A stretch of 64,000 bases of DNA from Aminipila sp963524205 (GCA_963524205.1 CAURED010000003.1:1-64000), one strand, 5' to 3'. Positions 33,508 to 41,693 are shown, counted from the first letter of the stretch. The notes: generated by a model not told the origin, from the sequence alone. Made by a program: numbers and translations.

Positions 33508-33535
33508 ATTATTGCCCAAATTCCTGTGATCTCAA
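33508..33535 (-). promoter_or_regulatory. Possible sigma-A promoter of the GNAT-eutP unit
   Basis: TTGAGA (33530-33535) and AATAAT (33508-33513) are separated by 16 bases on the minus strand, about 80 bases before the GNAT start codon. Each box differs from consensus by one base. A 7-bp hairpin (33444-33467) in the leader lies near the ribosome binding site. Confidence 0.4.
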
Positions 33536-33639
33536 ACTTTTTTCGTTACCTTTAGAGACTACTTGTTAAATCATTCTGGTATTTTTTACTAATTATAACA
33601 CAACTCAGACGTTCTTTGTACCAGTACTATTTTAATAAA

Positions 33640-33752
33640 AAATGTAGCTTCGCCACTCAGTTAGGGAACCCCATGGTTCCCTTCGGCGCTCATTTTATTC
33701 GCTGAGCATCCTCCTTTATGGGCAAAGAGGCTTCCGCCCCTCTGCACTTCCT
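33640..33752. repeat. GC-richer structured element, possible dispersed repeat
   Basis: About 110 bases stand out from the AT-rich surroundings. Hairpins are GGGAACC/GGTTCCC (33664-33681) nested within GCC/GGC arms, GCTC/GAGC, and AGAGG/CCTCT near 33727-33743. On the minus strand it ends in a U-rich stretch. No ORF fits. It may be a repeated palindromic element or a small RNA; only a genome-wide search can tell. Confidence 0.35.
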
Positions 33753-33754
33753 TA

Positions 33755-33798
33755 TTTTATGTAATAGAAAATCAAATGATATTTTCTATTACATAAAA
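33755..33798. repeat. Perfect 18-bp inverted repeat
   Basis: Arms 33755-33772 and 33781-33798 (TTTTATGTAATAGAAAAT and its exact complement) are separated by 8 bases. It lies between the GC-richer element and a terminator. It could be a bidirectional transcription stop or the end of a decayed mobile element; no coding sequence is attached. Confidence 0.7.
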
Positions 33799-33799
33799 A

Positions 33800-33830
33800 A
33801 CACTAAGATCTGGTATTTAAATCTTAGTGT
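33800..33830 (-). terminator. Terminator after the SLH gene remnant
   Basis: ACACTAAGAT/ATCTTAGTGT, a perfect 10-bp stem with an 11-base loop, is followed by TTTTTT on the minus strand. It stands 12 bases beyond the stop codon of the SLH fragment, in the position expected for the original gene's terminator. Confidence 0.8.
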
Positions 33831-33841
33831 CTCATTTATGC

Positions 33842-34081
33842 TCATATTGAAATTTTTTCGTTGAACTTCATCATCATTTGTGCAATCTCTGCTCTAGTTG
33901 CGGTTCCCTGAGGATCAAGTGTACCATTTCCTTTCCCATTTATAATTTCATTCTCCACTGCCCACTTTACTGCTTCTTCAGCCCAGGCAGACGGTTTATC
34001 CTTATACTCAGAAAGGGCTTTGGTTTTTGTTACGCTATATCCTTTATATTTTGCATATGCATAAAGGAACTGATTGGCAGT
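33842..34081 (-). pseudogene. C-terminal remnant of an SLH-domain surface protein
   Basis: Reading the minus strand in one frame gives about 79 residues ending in a proper stop. They include 'ANQFLYAYAKYKGYSV', 'PSAWAEEAVKWAVENE' and 'NGTLDPQGTATRAEIAQMMM', that is, the end of one SLH domain and one complete SLH domain. An in-frame TAA lies just upstream, and a perfect 8-bp hairpin (34076-34094) marks the break. No start codon or ribosome binding site is present. The rest of the gene has been lost by deletion or rearrangement. The sequence is related to, but clearly different from, the SLH domains at 449-1000 and 6300-6850. Confidence 0.8.
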
Positions 34082-34141
34082 TTATCAAACTGCCTCTTCA
34101 CGCTCGTGCCCTTTCGGGTCCGATTCCCTCTTTCATTCTAA

Positions 34142-34177
34142 AAATAAAATAACACCCTTACGGATGTCATTTTATTT
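34142..34177 (-). terminator. Terminator of tRNA-Thr
   Basis: AAATAAAATGACATCC pairs with GGGTGTTATTTTATTT (one G-U pair, 4-base loop) immediately after the tRNA 3' end on the minus strand, with T-rich DNA beyond. Confidence 0.8.
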
Positions 34178-34178
34178 A

Positions 34179-34253
34179 TGGAGCTGGTGAAGGGAATCGA
34201 ACCCCCAACCTGCGGTTTACGATACCGCTGCTCTACCATTGAGCCACACCAGC
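34179..34253 (-). tRNA. tRNA-Thr (CGT anticodon)
   Basis: A 75-base cloverleaf on the minus strand: acceptor GCTGGTG/CACCAGC, D arm GCTC AATGGTA GAGC, anticodon arm GCGGT ATCGTAA ACCGC (anticodon CGT), and T arm GGGGG TTCGATT CCCTT with two G-U pairs. TCCA is encoded at the 3' end. It reads ACG codons. Confidence 0.93.
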
Positions 34254-34383
34254 AGATATGAAAATAGCTTTTACAATTTTCTTTTTTTCTTGAGCAATTT
34301 CCTATATATTACCATATTTTTTCTTGCAGTGCAATACACCCATTACATTCAAATTAAAAATTTCCTAGATTTTAGAAAAGTAC

Positions 34384-34412
34384 TTTACCTGTCGTAGTAA
34401 TTGTGCTATTCT
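34384..34412 (+). promoter_or_regulatory. padR promoter
   Basis: TTTACC (34384-34389) and extended -10 TGC-TATTCT (34407-34412) are 17 bases apart. Transcription would begin near 34419, beyond the apparent ATG at 34403, so translation must start further in. Confidence 0.7.
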
Positions 34413-34428
34413 TTAATTACTACGACAG
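34389..34428 (+). promoter_or_regulatory. 14-bp inverted repeat operator
   Basis: CTGTCGTAGTAATT and AATTACTACGACAG are perfect inverted arms separated by 12 bases that contain the -10 box. The repeat overlaps both the -35 end and the transcription start of padR, the natural place for autorepression by the PadR dimer. Confidence 0.75.
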
Positions 34429-34459
34429 ACAAAGTAAAATCAAAAGGGAGGTGTGGCAT

Positions 34460-34804
34460 TTGATTAGCAGTGATGTAATTCGCGGATACAATGATACAAT
34501 CATTCTTCACCTTCTGCTAAGAAGTGATTCCTACGGATATGAGATTTCTAAGGAAATTGAGCGACAAAGTGAGGGAAATTATACCATAAAAGAAACCACT
34601 TTGTACTCTGCCTTTTCTCGCTTGGAGAAAAATGGTTATCTAGTCTCATATCAAGGGGACGAGACATTTGGCAGAAAACGAATGTATTATAAAATCACAA
34701 ATGCAGGGCGTGAATATTACCACGAGAAGTGTCTTGAATGGAGTTTAACTAAAAAAGTAATTAATGTATTTACAAGGGAGGATATAGATTATGAATCAAA
34801 TTAG
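34460..34804 (+). CDS. PadR family transcriptional regulator
   Basis: A winged-helix repressor of about 114 residues. Its N-terminus 'DVIRGYNDTIILHLLLRSDSYGYEISKEI' and wing 'YYKITNAGREYY' are typical of PadR. A TTG start at 34460 is chosen: GGGAGG lies 8 bases before it, and the longer frame from ATG 34403 begins inside the promoter/operator. It ends 14 bases into the next gene, a HAAS-domain membrane protein, the usual genetic partner of such regulators. It probably senses a toxic compound or envelope stress and represses its own operon. Confidence 0.88.
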   Translation: MISSDVIRGYNDTIILHLLLRSDSYGYEISKEIERQSEGNYTIKETTLYSAFSRLEKNGYLVSYQGDETFGRKRMYYKITNAGREYYHEKCLEWSLTKKVINVFTREDIDYESN

Positions 34805-35465
34805 GAATTATATAGAAGTCATGTTTTCAAGCTTGCCAAACACGCATGAAGTTGTTGAAATGAAGCTGAATATGCTTGAAAATATGGAAGAAAAATTTCA
34901 AGAATTACTGAAAGATGGAAAAAATGAAAATGAGGCAGTTGGAATTATTCTTGCTGATTTCGGAAGCATGGAAGAACTGAAAGAAGAACTAGGAATTTCA
35001 AATATACAACCACAAAATGTAGAATGCAATCCCCCTACACAAGAAAACTCACCACTAAAAGAAGAGTACTTCGCCTTTAAAAGAAGGTATGGAATTGCCC
35101 TTGCCATTGCATGTACCTTTTTTATTACTGCACCTTTTATATATGTCTTTTTGAAAGATTTATATAGAGACAGTTCCTCTATTTCACTTTTAATTTTCTT
35201 CTGTCTAATTTCCTGTGGTGTTGGGATATGTATTTACTACAGAACACAAGACAGCCATTACAAGGAATTACTTTATATAAACAAAAATGAAGAAACAAGA
35301 ACTTCAATGCTTGTTAAATCCACTATTTTTTCCATTGCTACTATCATTTACCTTTGTGCGGGTTTTATTGGGGGCTTGTGGCATCCAACCTGGATTATAT
35401 TCATCGTAGCAGCTATGATTAGCAGATTAAGCACGGCAATGATAGATGACAGAATGTATAAATAA
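34791..35465 (+). CDS. HAAS-domain membrane protein
   Basis: The protein has 224 residues. The soluble N-terminus (about 1-70, 'NQIRNYIEVMFSSLP', 'ADFGSMEELKEEL') is the HAAS/DUF1700-type helical domain that follows PadR genes in Firmicutes. It is followed by about four membrane helices (about 100-125, 130-150, 172-195 and 198-218). The N-terminus is thought to bind the PadR regulator or another partner. It overlaps padR by 14 bases, so the two are translationally coupled. AAGGGAGG-like AGGGAGG stands before the ATG within the padR reading frame. Confidence 0.78.
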   Translation: MNQIRNYIEVMFSSLPNTHEVVEMKLNMLENMEEKFQELLKDGKNENEAVGIILADFGSMEELKEELGISNIQPQNVECNPPTQENSPLKEEYFAFKRRYGIALAIACTFFITAPFIYVFLKDLYRDSSSISLLIFFCLISCGVGICIYYRTQDSHYKELLYINKNEETRTSMLVKSTIFSIATIIYLCAGFIGGLWHPTWIIFIVAAMISRLSTAMIDDRMYK

Positions 35466-35481
35466 ATATCCCATAAGCCAG

Positions 35482-35518
35482 AAAAGCTGACTCCTATGCA
35501 ATATAGGCATCAGCTTTT
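35482..35518. terminator. Bidirectional terminator between HAAS gene and nudC
   Basis: AAAAGCTGA..CCTAT pairs with ATAGG..TCAGCTTTT, a long stem with a short inner loop. It lies between two convergent genes (ends at 35465 and 35544). T-rich DNA flanks both sides only weakly, so strength is uncertain. Confidence 0.6.
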
Positions 35519-35543
35519 AGCTGCGTAGCAACACTATATTTAA

Positions 35544-36479
35544 CTATTTACCATTAAACACATCATTCCCTGCTGCGAAATATCTTATCATTTCTGAAGT
35601 AAGAGCTATTTCTTCACTGTTTACAGGGATTTCTTCACGGGAGAACCAAGTGCCTTCCGCAAGTTCGCCGTCTTCAAGAGTTACTGTGTTATCACCGTCC
35701 AGCCTCGCAAAAAATCCTACTAATAAAGAATCCGAAAATGACCAGGGCTGACTCTTATAATAAGTTATGTCCTTAACTTTAAGTCCTACCTCTTCCAAAA
35801 CTTCTCGCTGCACAGTACCCTCTAAAGATTCCCCCACTTCACCAAATCCTGCAATCAGTGCATATCTTTTATAAGGTCTGTCTGCATATCTGGTCAGAAG
35901 CAGTTTATCACCATCCACAATGCCTACAATTATTGCAGGTGAAATCCTTGGATACTCGGTAATGTTACAGGTCTCACACACTAAAGACCGCTCTGTTTTG
36001 CTATGCTGGAATGGTTTTCCGCATCTTCCGCAGTATTTATGATTTAGCAGCCATCTATTGATCTGTGCCGCAGTTATACCCACGAAACCCAGCCATTTTT
36101 GTCCCAAGGTTCGAAAAACAGTTTCAGAGTGCCAGACTAATACTTTGCCATCCTGAGTCTCTTTCCCTTGCCAATCCATTAACTCAGCCTTACAATTTAC
36201 AGAATCCTTTGAAGCATTCAACTTCATGGTCTGTTGGTTTACTAAAAAGTATTTATTGTCATCTATAGAAAATAAATATATAGCACTTTCCTGTATCTCG
36301 CTAACTAGGCCCAGATTCTTAATTTCCTCAAATGTAAGGAATTCCGCGTCCTTATCCTGACCTTCAGGCTGTTTCGTCAATGCCGTTTCATCATTGAATA
36401 AAAGTACATAATCCTTGTCTTCTGCTTCAATATTTCTATAGGCTATATCAAATTTACGTGGTTCAATGTCTTGTATCAT
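35544..36479 (-). CDS. nudC: NADH pyrophosphatase NudC
   Basis: A Nudix hydrolase of 311 residues, which cleaves NAD(H) to NMN(H) and AMP and can remove NAD caps from RNA. A four-cysteine zinc ribbon (CGRCGKPFQ...CETC, about 152-175) precedes the Nudix box 'GFGEVGESLEGTVQREVLEEVG' (about 217-238), and the NudC signature SQPWSF follows near 249. The length and layout are as in the family, with a longer variable N-terminus. It lies 27 bases downstream of the Crp-type regulator and likely shares its transcript. Confidence 0.92.
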   Translation of the reverse strand: MIQDIEPRKFDIAYRNIEAEDKDYVLLFNDETALTKQPEGQDKDAEFLTFEEIKNLGLVSEIQESAIYLFSIDDNKYFLVNQQTMKLNASKDSVNCKAELMDWQGKETQDGKVLVWHSETVFRTLGQKWLGFVGITAAQINRWLLNHKYCGRCGKPFQHSKTERSLVCETCNITEYPRISPAIIVGIVDGDKLLLTRYADRPYKRYALIAGFGEVGESLEGTVQREVLEEVGLKVKDITYYKSQPWSFSDSLLVGFFARLDGDNTVTLEDGELAEGTWFSREEIPVNSEEIALTSEMIRYFAAGNDVFNGK

Positions 36480-36506
36480 ATTTATGCCTTTTTTCCCTTT
36501 CTAGCA

Positions 36507-37169
36507 TTACACAGTATAGAAATCCTGTGCACGAATCTGCAGTTCTATTCCGTCCTTAATAAAGTACCCTCTCGCCGCCTTTTCTAAAATACCGTCTTTA
36601 CGAAGACTGTCAAAAGTGCGGAGCAGATGCCTATAGCTTGTGCCGAGTAATTCTGCTACTTCTGTGAGATTTTCATTAAATAGTCCATCTTCGTTGGTCA
36701 TAAGCACATAAGAGCACAATCTTGTTTCCAAAGGCAGTAAGATATTAATTGCTCCATTTCTGGCACATCGGTCAAGTTTCTGAGCTAAATGCGTACCCAC
36801 GAAATTCATAAAAGTAACATTACGTCTAAGTCTTTCACCGCAATGTTTCATGGGAATACCCATACAAGTTACCTCGGTTAATGCCTGTACATTGGTGGTA
36901 CAAATCCCGTCAGTCATCAGTTCTATATCTCCAAGTATACCTGACTTAGCATAAAATGCCAGCAATAAAGACTTTCCATTACTTACGTTAATAAACGCTT
37001 TTACCTTACCATTTACCATGAATAAAAGATATTCCATAGAAAACCCTTCTCTGCAAAGATATTGACCTTTTTCAAACTTTAATACCCTCACATCACCAGC
37101 CTCAAAATCTGATAATCCATACTTCTGTAGTTCATTTTTCATTGTAACGGTTAAACTTCCATTTGACAT
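36507..37169 (-). CDS. Crp/Fnr family transcriptional regulator
   Basis: The protein has 220 residues. An N-terminal cyclic-nucleotide-binding fold ('QYLCREGFSMEYLLFMVNGKVKAFI', 'LLLAFYAKSGILGDIELM') precedes a C-terminal helix-turn-helix ('NLTEVAELLGTSYRHLLRTFDSLRK'). No cysteine cluster of FNR type is seen. The start at 37169 is chosen because AAAGGAG stands 9 bases upstream; the frame is open 29 codons further, running into its own promoter. It lies between the divergent DMT pair and nudC, and probably controls the DMT genes and itself. Confidence 0.88.
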   Translation of the reverse strand: MSNGSLTVTMKNELQKYGLSDFEAGDVRVLKFEKGQYLCREGFSMEYLLFMVNGKVKAFINVSNGKSLLLAFYAKSGILGDIELMTDGICTTNVQALTEVTCMGIPMKHCGERLRRNVTFMNFVGTHLAQKLDRCARNGAINILLPLETRLCSYVLMTNEDGLFNENLTEVAELLGTSYRHLLRTFDSLRKDGILEKAARGYFIKDGIELQIRAQDFYTV

Positions 37170-37227
37170 ACAAATCGCTCCTTTCGGCCCTTTCCCGTTT
37201 ATATAGACTACAATATATTTTTCTTTA

Positions 37228-37256
37228 ATTATGACATATGTCATATCTGGCGTCAA
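37228..37256 (-). promoter_or_regulatory. Promoter of the Crp-type regulator
   Basis: TTGACG (37251-37256) and CATAAT (37228-37233) are separated by exactly 17 bases on the minus strand, each one base from consensus. Transcription begins about 50 bases before the start codon. Confidence 0.8.
37230..37245. promoter_or_regulatory. 16-bp perfect palindrome, likely operator
   Basis: TATGACATATGTCATA overlaps the -10 and spacer of the Crp-type gene promoter and lies about 60 bases before the divergent DMT gene. A dimeric Crp/Fnr protein would bind such a site; repression of its own gene and control of the neighbours is plausible. Confidence 0.7.
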
Positions 37257-37300
37257 GTTCTTCTGATATTCTTATCTGCGAATGGAAAGGAGATTTTTAA

Positions 37301-37729
37301 ATGTATTATTTTTTATCTGTCCTTGCAGGTTCGATCATTGCTGTAATGATTGCTGTTAACGGTGTTTTAAGCTCACATTACAGCATATACCTTGCCACCG
37401 TTATTATTCACATAGTTGGTTTAGTTATTATAACACTTATACTTATACGTCATAAAGAAAATCCTGCTCCATGGAAAAATAAGCACTTGCCTCTTTTCCT
37501 CTATTCCGGTGGTCTGATTGGTGTTGCCACAACAATTTTTAATAATGTAGCCTTCGGTAAAATCAGTATGTCTGCCATTTTGGCAATTGTTCTTTTGGGG
37601 CAGAGCATCACTTCCATTGTTATTGATCATTTTGGCTGGCTTGATATGCCGTATCATCCCTTTAACAGAAAAAAACTTATTGGACTCTTTTTCATTGTTT
37701 TAGGAATTGTTCTAATAATGGTTATATAG
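37301..37729 (+). CDS. Small DMT family transporter, first half (DUF606/YdcZ)
   Basis: A five-helix membrane protein of 142 residues of the YdcZ/DUF606 family, half the size of an EamA transporter. It starts with a signal-like helix 'FLSVLAGSIIAVMIAVNG', carries the conserved 'GLIGVATTIFNNVAFGKISMS' and ends in a long hydrophobic helix. It probably pairs with the protein from the next gene to make a ten-helix heterodimer. GGAAAGGAG precedes the ATG. It is transcribed away from the Crp-type regulator. Confidence 0.82.
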   Translation: MYYFLSVLAGSIIAVMIAVNGVLSSHYSIYLATVIIHIVGLVIITLILIRHKENPAPWKNKHLPLFLYSGGLIGVATTIFNNVAFGKISMSAILAIVLLGQSITSIVIDHFGWLDMPYHPFNRKKLIGLFFIVLGIVLIMVI

Positions 37730-37748
37730 AAATAGGAGGATAAAGTAA

Positions 37749-38225
37749 ATGTTTATTGCTATCATAGTATCTTTTCTAGCGGGAGTCACCGTAGTGGTAT
37801 CCCGGACGACGAATGCCCGTTTAGCGGCAGAAACCAGTCTGCTAAAAAGCACATTTTATAATTATATATTGGGACTTATGTGTTCTGTCATAGTACTTTT
37901 GGGTATGCACTTTTTTGTTGCCTCCCAATTGCCAGAAGCACCACTTTCATTACAATGGAATCAACTTTGGATCTATCTGGGAGGCGCAATGGGTGTTTGT
38001 ACCGTTAGTATTTCCAATGCAGTAGTAACAAAAATTTCTTCATTTTATGTAACATTGCTTATGTTTGTAGGTCAGGTGTTTACAGGAATTGTTTTAGATA
38101 TAATCATAAGCCATACGTTTTCACTAGGCAATCTTCTAGGAGGTCTTTGCGTAGCCATTGGTCTAATCTTAAATCTCTGGTTTGATAAAGAAAATGTCTC
38201 GGAGACCGCAGTCTCCGAGACATAG
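37749..38225 (+). CDS. Small DMT family transporter, second half (DUF606/YdcZ)
   Basis: A five-helix partner of the preceding gene, 158 residues. 'IAIIVSFLAGVTVVVSRTTNARLA' and 'GGAMGVCTVSISNAVVTKIS' are the family blocks. The gap to the first half is 19 bases with AGGAGG. The last codons overlap a 12-bp perfect hairpin, so the terminator begins inside the gene. The cargo is unknown. Confidence 0.8.
   Translation: MFIAIIVSFLAGVTVVVSRTTNARLAAETSLLKSTFYNYILGLMCSVIVLLGMHFFVASQLPEAPLSLQWNQLWIYLGGAMGVCTVSISNAVVTKISSFYVTLLMFVGQVFTGIVLDIIISHTFSLGNLLGGLCVAIGLILNLWFDKENVSETAVSET
38196..38222. terminator. Terminator overlapping the end of the DMT gene
   Basis: TGTCTCGGAGAC/GTCTCCGAGACA, a perfect 12-bp GC-rich stem with a 4-base loop, lies between two convergent genes. 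T-rich DNA follows on the plus strand and an A-rich run precedes it, so it can stop both. Confidence 0.75.
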
Positions 38226-38230
38226 TTCAT

Positions 38231-41200
38231 TTATTTTACAATCTTATAAGTACAACCCTCAAAGGCCAGATCAAACTTGCAGACACTTTGATACATGCAG
38301 TATTTGCATGCAGTCTCATTTCCTGACTTTCGTGGTGCCACTTCTACATTTCCCTGTGCTAGCTGCTCACAAAGTTCTGATATTTTGTTATCTACAGCAT
38401 TCTGCAGTTCTGCAAACTCCTCACTGGTCAGCAGCTTATCTTTTCCTGTTCCAACGATCAAGCCTTCCTTATTTCTACGAATAGGTACTATATCTGAAGT
38501 TCCTGCAAAGTCTCCTGCAATGCTTTGTATAACATCGGCCTCATTGACTAAAATGCCATCTAACTTAAAGGACTTTCTAAACTCCGCCTTTATTTTATCC
38601 TCAATCTGCTCATTTGCCCAGTCACTGGCATTAAAAACAGGTTCATCTAATTTGAAATAAAAAATTCCCGCGGGTCTGGTCTCCACTGCATTCCTGCTCA
38701 TTTTACCATCATTCCCTAATGCAGCCTTTAAATACAGCATTAACTGCAGTCTCCAACCGCCTTTTGCTTCGTCTATATCAAACTTTTCACTTCCCGACTT
38801 ATAATCTATAATTTTTACGTAATCTCCCGGAAGCAGGTCCACTCTGTCTATCTTTCCTTCTACTAGCACCTTTCCTTGAGAAGTATCCACCTCAATTGGT
38901 GGAAAATGCTTTCTGGAAGCCTTTCCAAACTCAGCTTCAAAAAATACATCTTGAATCTTCCCCTGCTGAACATGCTCCACCAGTATTAATGCTGCATCCG
39001 TACATACTCGCTTCAGCCTTCCTGCCTTATAACTTTCTTCATTTCCACCAGATAATATACCTTCTCTGTATTGGGTGCCCTCAGTATCCATAAATTCGCT
39101 GACAAATTTAGCGCATTCCTGAGGTGTAATGTTCATCCAACGGGATTTCTGATCTGTAATAGGAACCCCCTTCTCCGTAAGCTGCTCCGATAACTTCATA
39201 AGACATAAGTGATAGATATCTCCAATTTCACGCCCTGCTATTTCAAAAATTCTTTTTTCTTCAGGCTTAAGCCCATAGTTTATGAAGTGGGCGAACGGAC
39301 ATCTGCCAAACTTCTCAAGCCTTGAAGGGCTTATTGATAAATCTATATTTTCTTCTCTTTTGTAAAGCATCTCTGCCTCTTTTATGGAAAGATCCTTTTC
39401 CTTTATCTTAAAGAAAAGCCCTTCCTCAACTTGACTTAAAGGTTTATGTTCATTAATTCTATACCAGTTCAAAGCTGCCTTAAAGCATTCATTTAAAGGC
39501 TGACCATCAAGATTCTTGCGCAATGCCTCTGTTAAATGCTTTATTCCATTGTTTTTGGACTCAAGAAGTTTAACAGGATTTTCTTCACTAATTATGTCCT
39601 TCCTTATTTCAGCCTTAGGATAAATGCCAGCAATTTTATTAAAAATTGTGGATGGCTTTAACTCTTTACCGTCATTATCTGACACGGAATAACTCATAAA
39701 TAAATATTGTTCTGGCTTAGACATGGTTCTATACATCGCTATTTTCTCTTCCGTTGCCCTCAGTTCATCCAACTTGCATATTTCCACATGGTTGTTCTGG
39801 AGCACGGTCTTTTCATCATCATTCAGAATTCCGTCACCACTTACTGTTGATGGCAGAATCCCATCATTTGCACCAATTACTATAAGAGCCTTTACTTGTC
39901 CAGTTCTGGTACGCTGCATCGTTCCTACTATGATTTCATCTATAGTTGCAGGGAGCATTCCAATTTCTACCGATTCAAAGCCTGCTCTTATAATGGTTTC
40001 CAGTTCTGCTACTTCTAGCTTCTCCTCTCCCATAATGGCTACTAATTGGTCGTAAATCTCAACAGCTATTTTCCATATTTGTGCCATTTCAAAGGCCATT
40101 TCATAATAGCCCTTTTGATTTTGTTCCTCCATTATCTCTTCAATACGTTGTGGAAGCTGTAAGTTGTCTTTTAGAAAATAATAGAGTACGGCTATTTTTT
40201 CTCCTACGGTCTCTGCTTTTTTAAACGGCTCTGCAAACGCAGAAATTATCTGCATAACAAAGTCACGGGCCTGATTTATCTCATTGAGCTCCTCTGGTTC
40301 ATACTCTTTTATACCTCGAGTAAATTCCTTTTTCCACATATTTCCCCGTATTTTATATTTGTAAGCGTAGTTTTCAAGTTGTTCTACTGCCTCCTGTGGA
40401 AGTCCCACAAGACCTGTCTTTATAAATCCCATAACTGTTTCAAGATTCATTCTTCCCAATGCAATCTGCAACAGATAAATATTTAGACTGATTACAGGGT
40501 TGTGAAGTATACTTCTCTTTTTATCCATAAAAGGATTCAGTCCATATTCCTTGAAAACTCGGTTTATTATGGAGCCTCTTGTTTCTAGATCATTGCATAT
40601 TACAACAATGTCTTTATATCTGAGACCCTCTTCCCTTAGCAGCCTCGTGATGTAGGCGGCCGCTGTTTCCGCCTCTGCATAGGGATTGGCTGCTTTTACT
40701 AAAGTAACTGCAGAAGCACCTTCCTCCCATTTTCTCACTGGTATAGAGAACAATTCAGATTCTATGGCAGACAATTCGACAGATATACCTCTTTTTATAC
40801 AATTTTCATCGTTTATTTGCTTTGTACAGTATGGTTTTGACAAGCCCTCTGACAGCTTCTGTAGTTTCTCTACGATACTTCCCGTTAAAGCAAATATTTC
40901 ACTATCTCGGCTACCCTCACTATAGGTCATGACTACATTAACATTTATGGCATTATCTATCAGCTCCCTGATTAAATCCAGATTTTTAGGTGTAAAATAA
41001 TCAAATCCATACACCCAGATTTCATTTTCCTTTATCATATTGGAATATTTTATTTTACTGATGCAATGCTCAAGGTAATCTTCTGTATCTATGTATGTTT
41101 CAGATATTACAGCCTCATATTTTTCATAAATAGCCTGCATATCCTTTAACTTTCTGTATAATATAGAGTCTTTATCAAGCTTATTTAATATTTCTGGTAG

Positions 41201-41587
41201 AGCTTCAGGGGGTGTATTGTACTGTTTCATTTCTGAAATTAGATTATTAACCAATTCTATAAATGAAGTCTTTGATTCCATTCCTCTGAAAACTTCCAGA
41301 TGATTTTTTTCCTCTGCAATGATTTTGGATAGAAGCATATGCCTGCCGTACTTATCAAGACGGGATACTTTTTCTCCCCCCACCTCCTTAAGTACACGCA
41401 AACCAAGTCTGGATGGACTGATTACTTCTATCTCCATCAATCCATGAACACCTAAATACTTAAAAGCGTTTCTCTCTGCCTGCAGAGTAAACTGGTCAGG
41501 TACCAGCAGCAAAGTTCTTCCCGACACCCGGTCAAATATAAATTTGTCTTTATCTATGTTTTCTCTTCCGTAATATATGTTTAGCAT
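38231..41587 (-). CDS. addB: ATP-dependent helicase/nuclease subunit AddB
   Basis: The protein has 1118 residues, the AddB size. AddAB processes double-strand DNA ends for repair. The N-terminal helicase-like half keeps the core layout ('LLLVPDQFTLQAERNAFKYLG'), but the Walker A loop is degenerate (YGRENIDKDKF in place of GxxGxGKT). The C-terminal PD-(D/E)XK nuclease shows 'GKIDRVDLLPGDYVKIIDYKSG', with four cysteines for a [4Fe-4S] cluster: one in 'FGRCPFAHFINYG' and three in 'CKYCMYQSVC'. addA is not in the window; it would be expected directly downstream but the gene ends at a convergent terminator. The ribosome binding site AAGGA is 13 bases from the ATG. Confidence 0.9.
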   Translation of the reverse strand: MLNIYYGRENIDKDKFIFDRVSGRTLLLVPDQFTLQAERNAFKYLGVHGLMEIEVISPSRLGLRVLKEVGGEKVSRLDKYGRHMLLSKIIAEEKNHLEVFRGMESKTSFIELVNNLISEMKQYNTPPEALPEILNKLDKDSILYRKLKDMQAIYEKYEAVISETYIDTEDYLEHCISKIKYSNMIKENEIWVYGFDYFTPKNLDLIRELIDNAINVNVVMTYSEGSRDSEIFALTGSIVEKLQKLSEGLSKPYCTKQINDENCIKRGISVELSAIESELFSIPVRKWEEGASAVTLVKAANPYAEAETAAAYITRLLREEGLRYKDIVVICNDLETRGSIINRVFKEYGLNPFMDKKRSILHNPVISLNIYLLQIALGRMNLETVMGFIKTGLVGLPQEAVEQLENYAYKYKIRGNMWKKEFTRGIKEYEPEELNEINQARDFVMQIISAFAEPFKKAETVGEKIAVLYYFLKDNLQLPQRIEEIMEEQNQKGYYEMAFEMAQIWKIAVEIYDQLVAIMGEEKLEVAELETIIRAGFESVEIGMLPATIDEIIVGTMQRTRTGQVKALIVIGANDGILPSTVSGDGILNDDEKTVLQNNHVEICKLDELRATEEKIAMYRTMSKPEQYLFMSYSVSDNDGKELKPSTIFNKIAGIYPKAEIRKDIISEENPVKLLESKNNGIKHLTEALRKNLDGQPLNECFKAALNWYRINEHKPLSQVEEGLFFKIKEKDLSIKEAEMLYKREENIDLSISPSRLEKFGRCPFAHFINYGLKPEEKRIFEIAGREIGDIYHLCLMKLSEQLTEKGVPITDQKSRWMNITPQECAKFVSEFMDTEGTQYREGILSGGNEESYKAGRLKRVCTDAALILVEHVQQGKIQDVFFEAEFGKASRKHFPPIEVDTSQGKVLVEGKIDRVDLLPGDYVKIIDYKSGSEKFDIDEAKGGWRLQLMLYLKAALGNDGKMSRNAVETRPAGIFYFKLDEPVFNASDWANEQIEDKIKAEFRKSFKLDGILVNEADVIQSIAGDFAGTSDIVPIRRNKEGLIVGTGKDKLLTSEEFAELQNAVDNKISELCEQLAQGNVEVAPRKSGNETACKYCMYQSVCKFDLAFEGCTYKIVK

Positions 41588-41693
41588 AATATTCTATCGT
41601 TTCCTTATTTCTTAGGCTTTGTAAAAGCTATTTTGAGGATTATTTTTATACCTTAAGTATATCAAACACCTTATATTTTAGCCACAATAAAAA

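Noticed and set aside
33878..34141. Plus-strand cysteine-rich frame of 87 codons
   Set aside because: It is the antisense of the SLH remnant, whose translation on the minus strand matches SLH domains well.
34095..34141. Possible tRNA fragment next to tRNA-Thr
   Set aside because: A T-arm-like GGGTCCGATTCCC string is seen, but no acceptor or anticodon arms can be formed.
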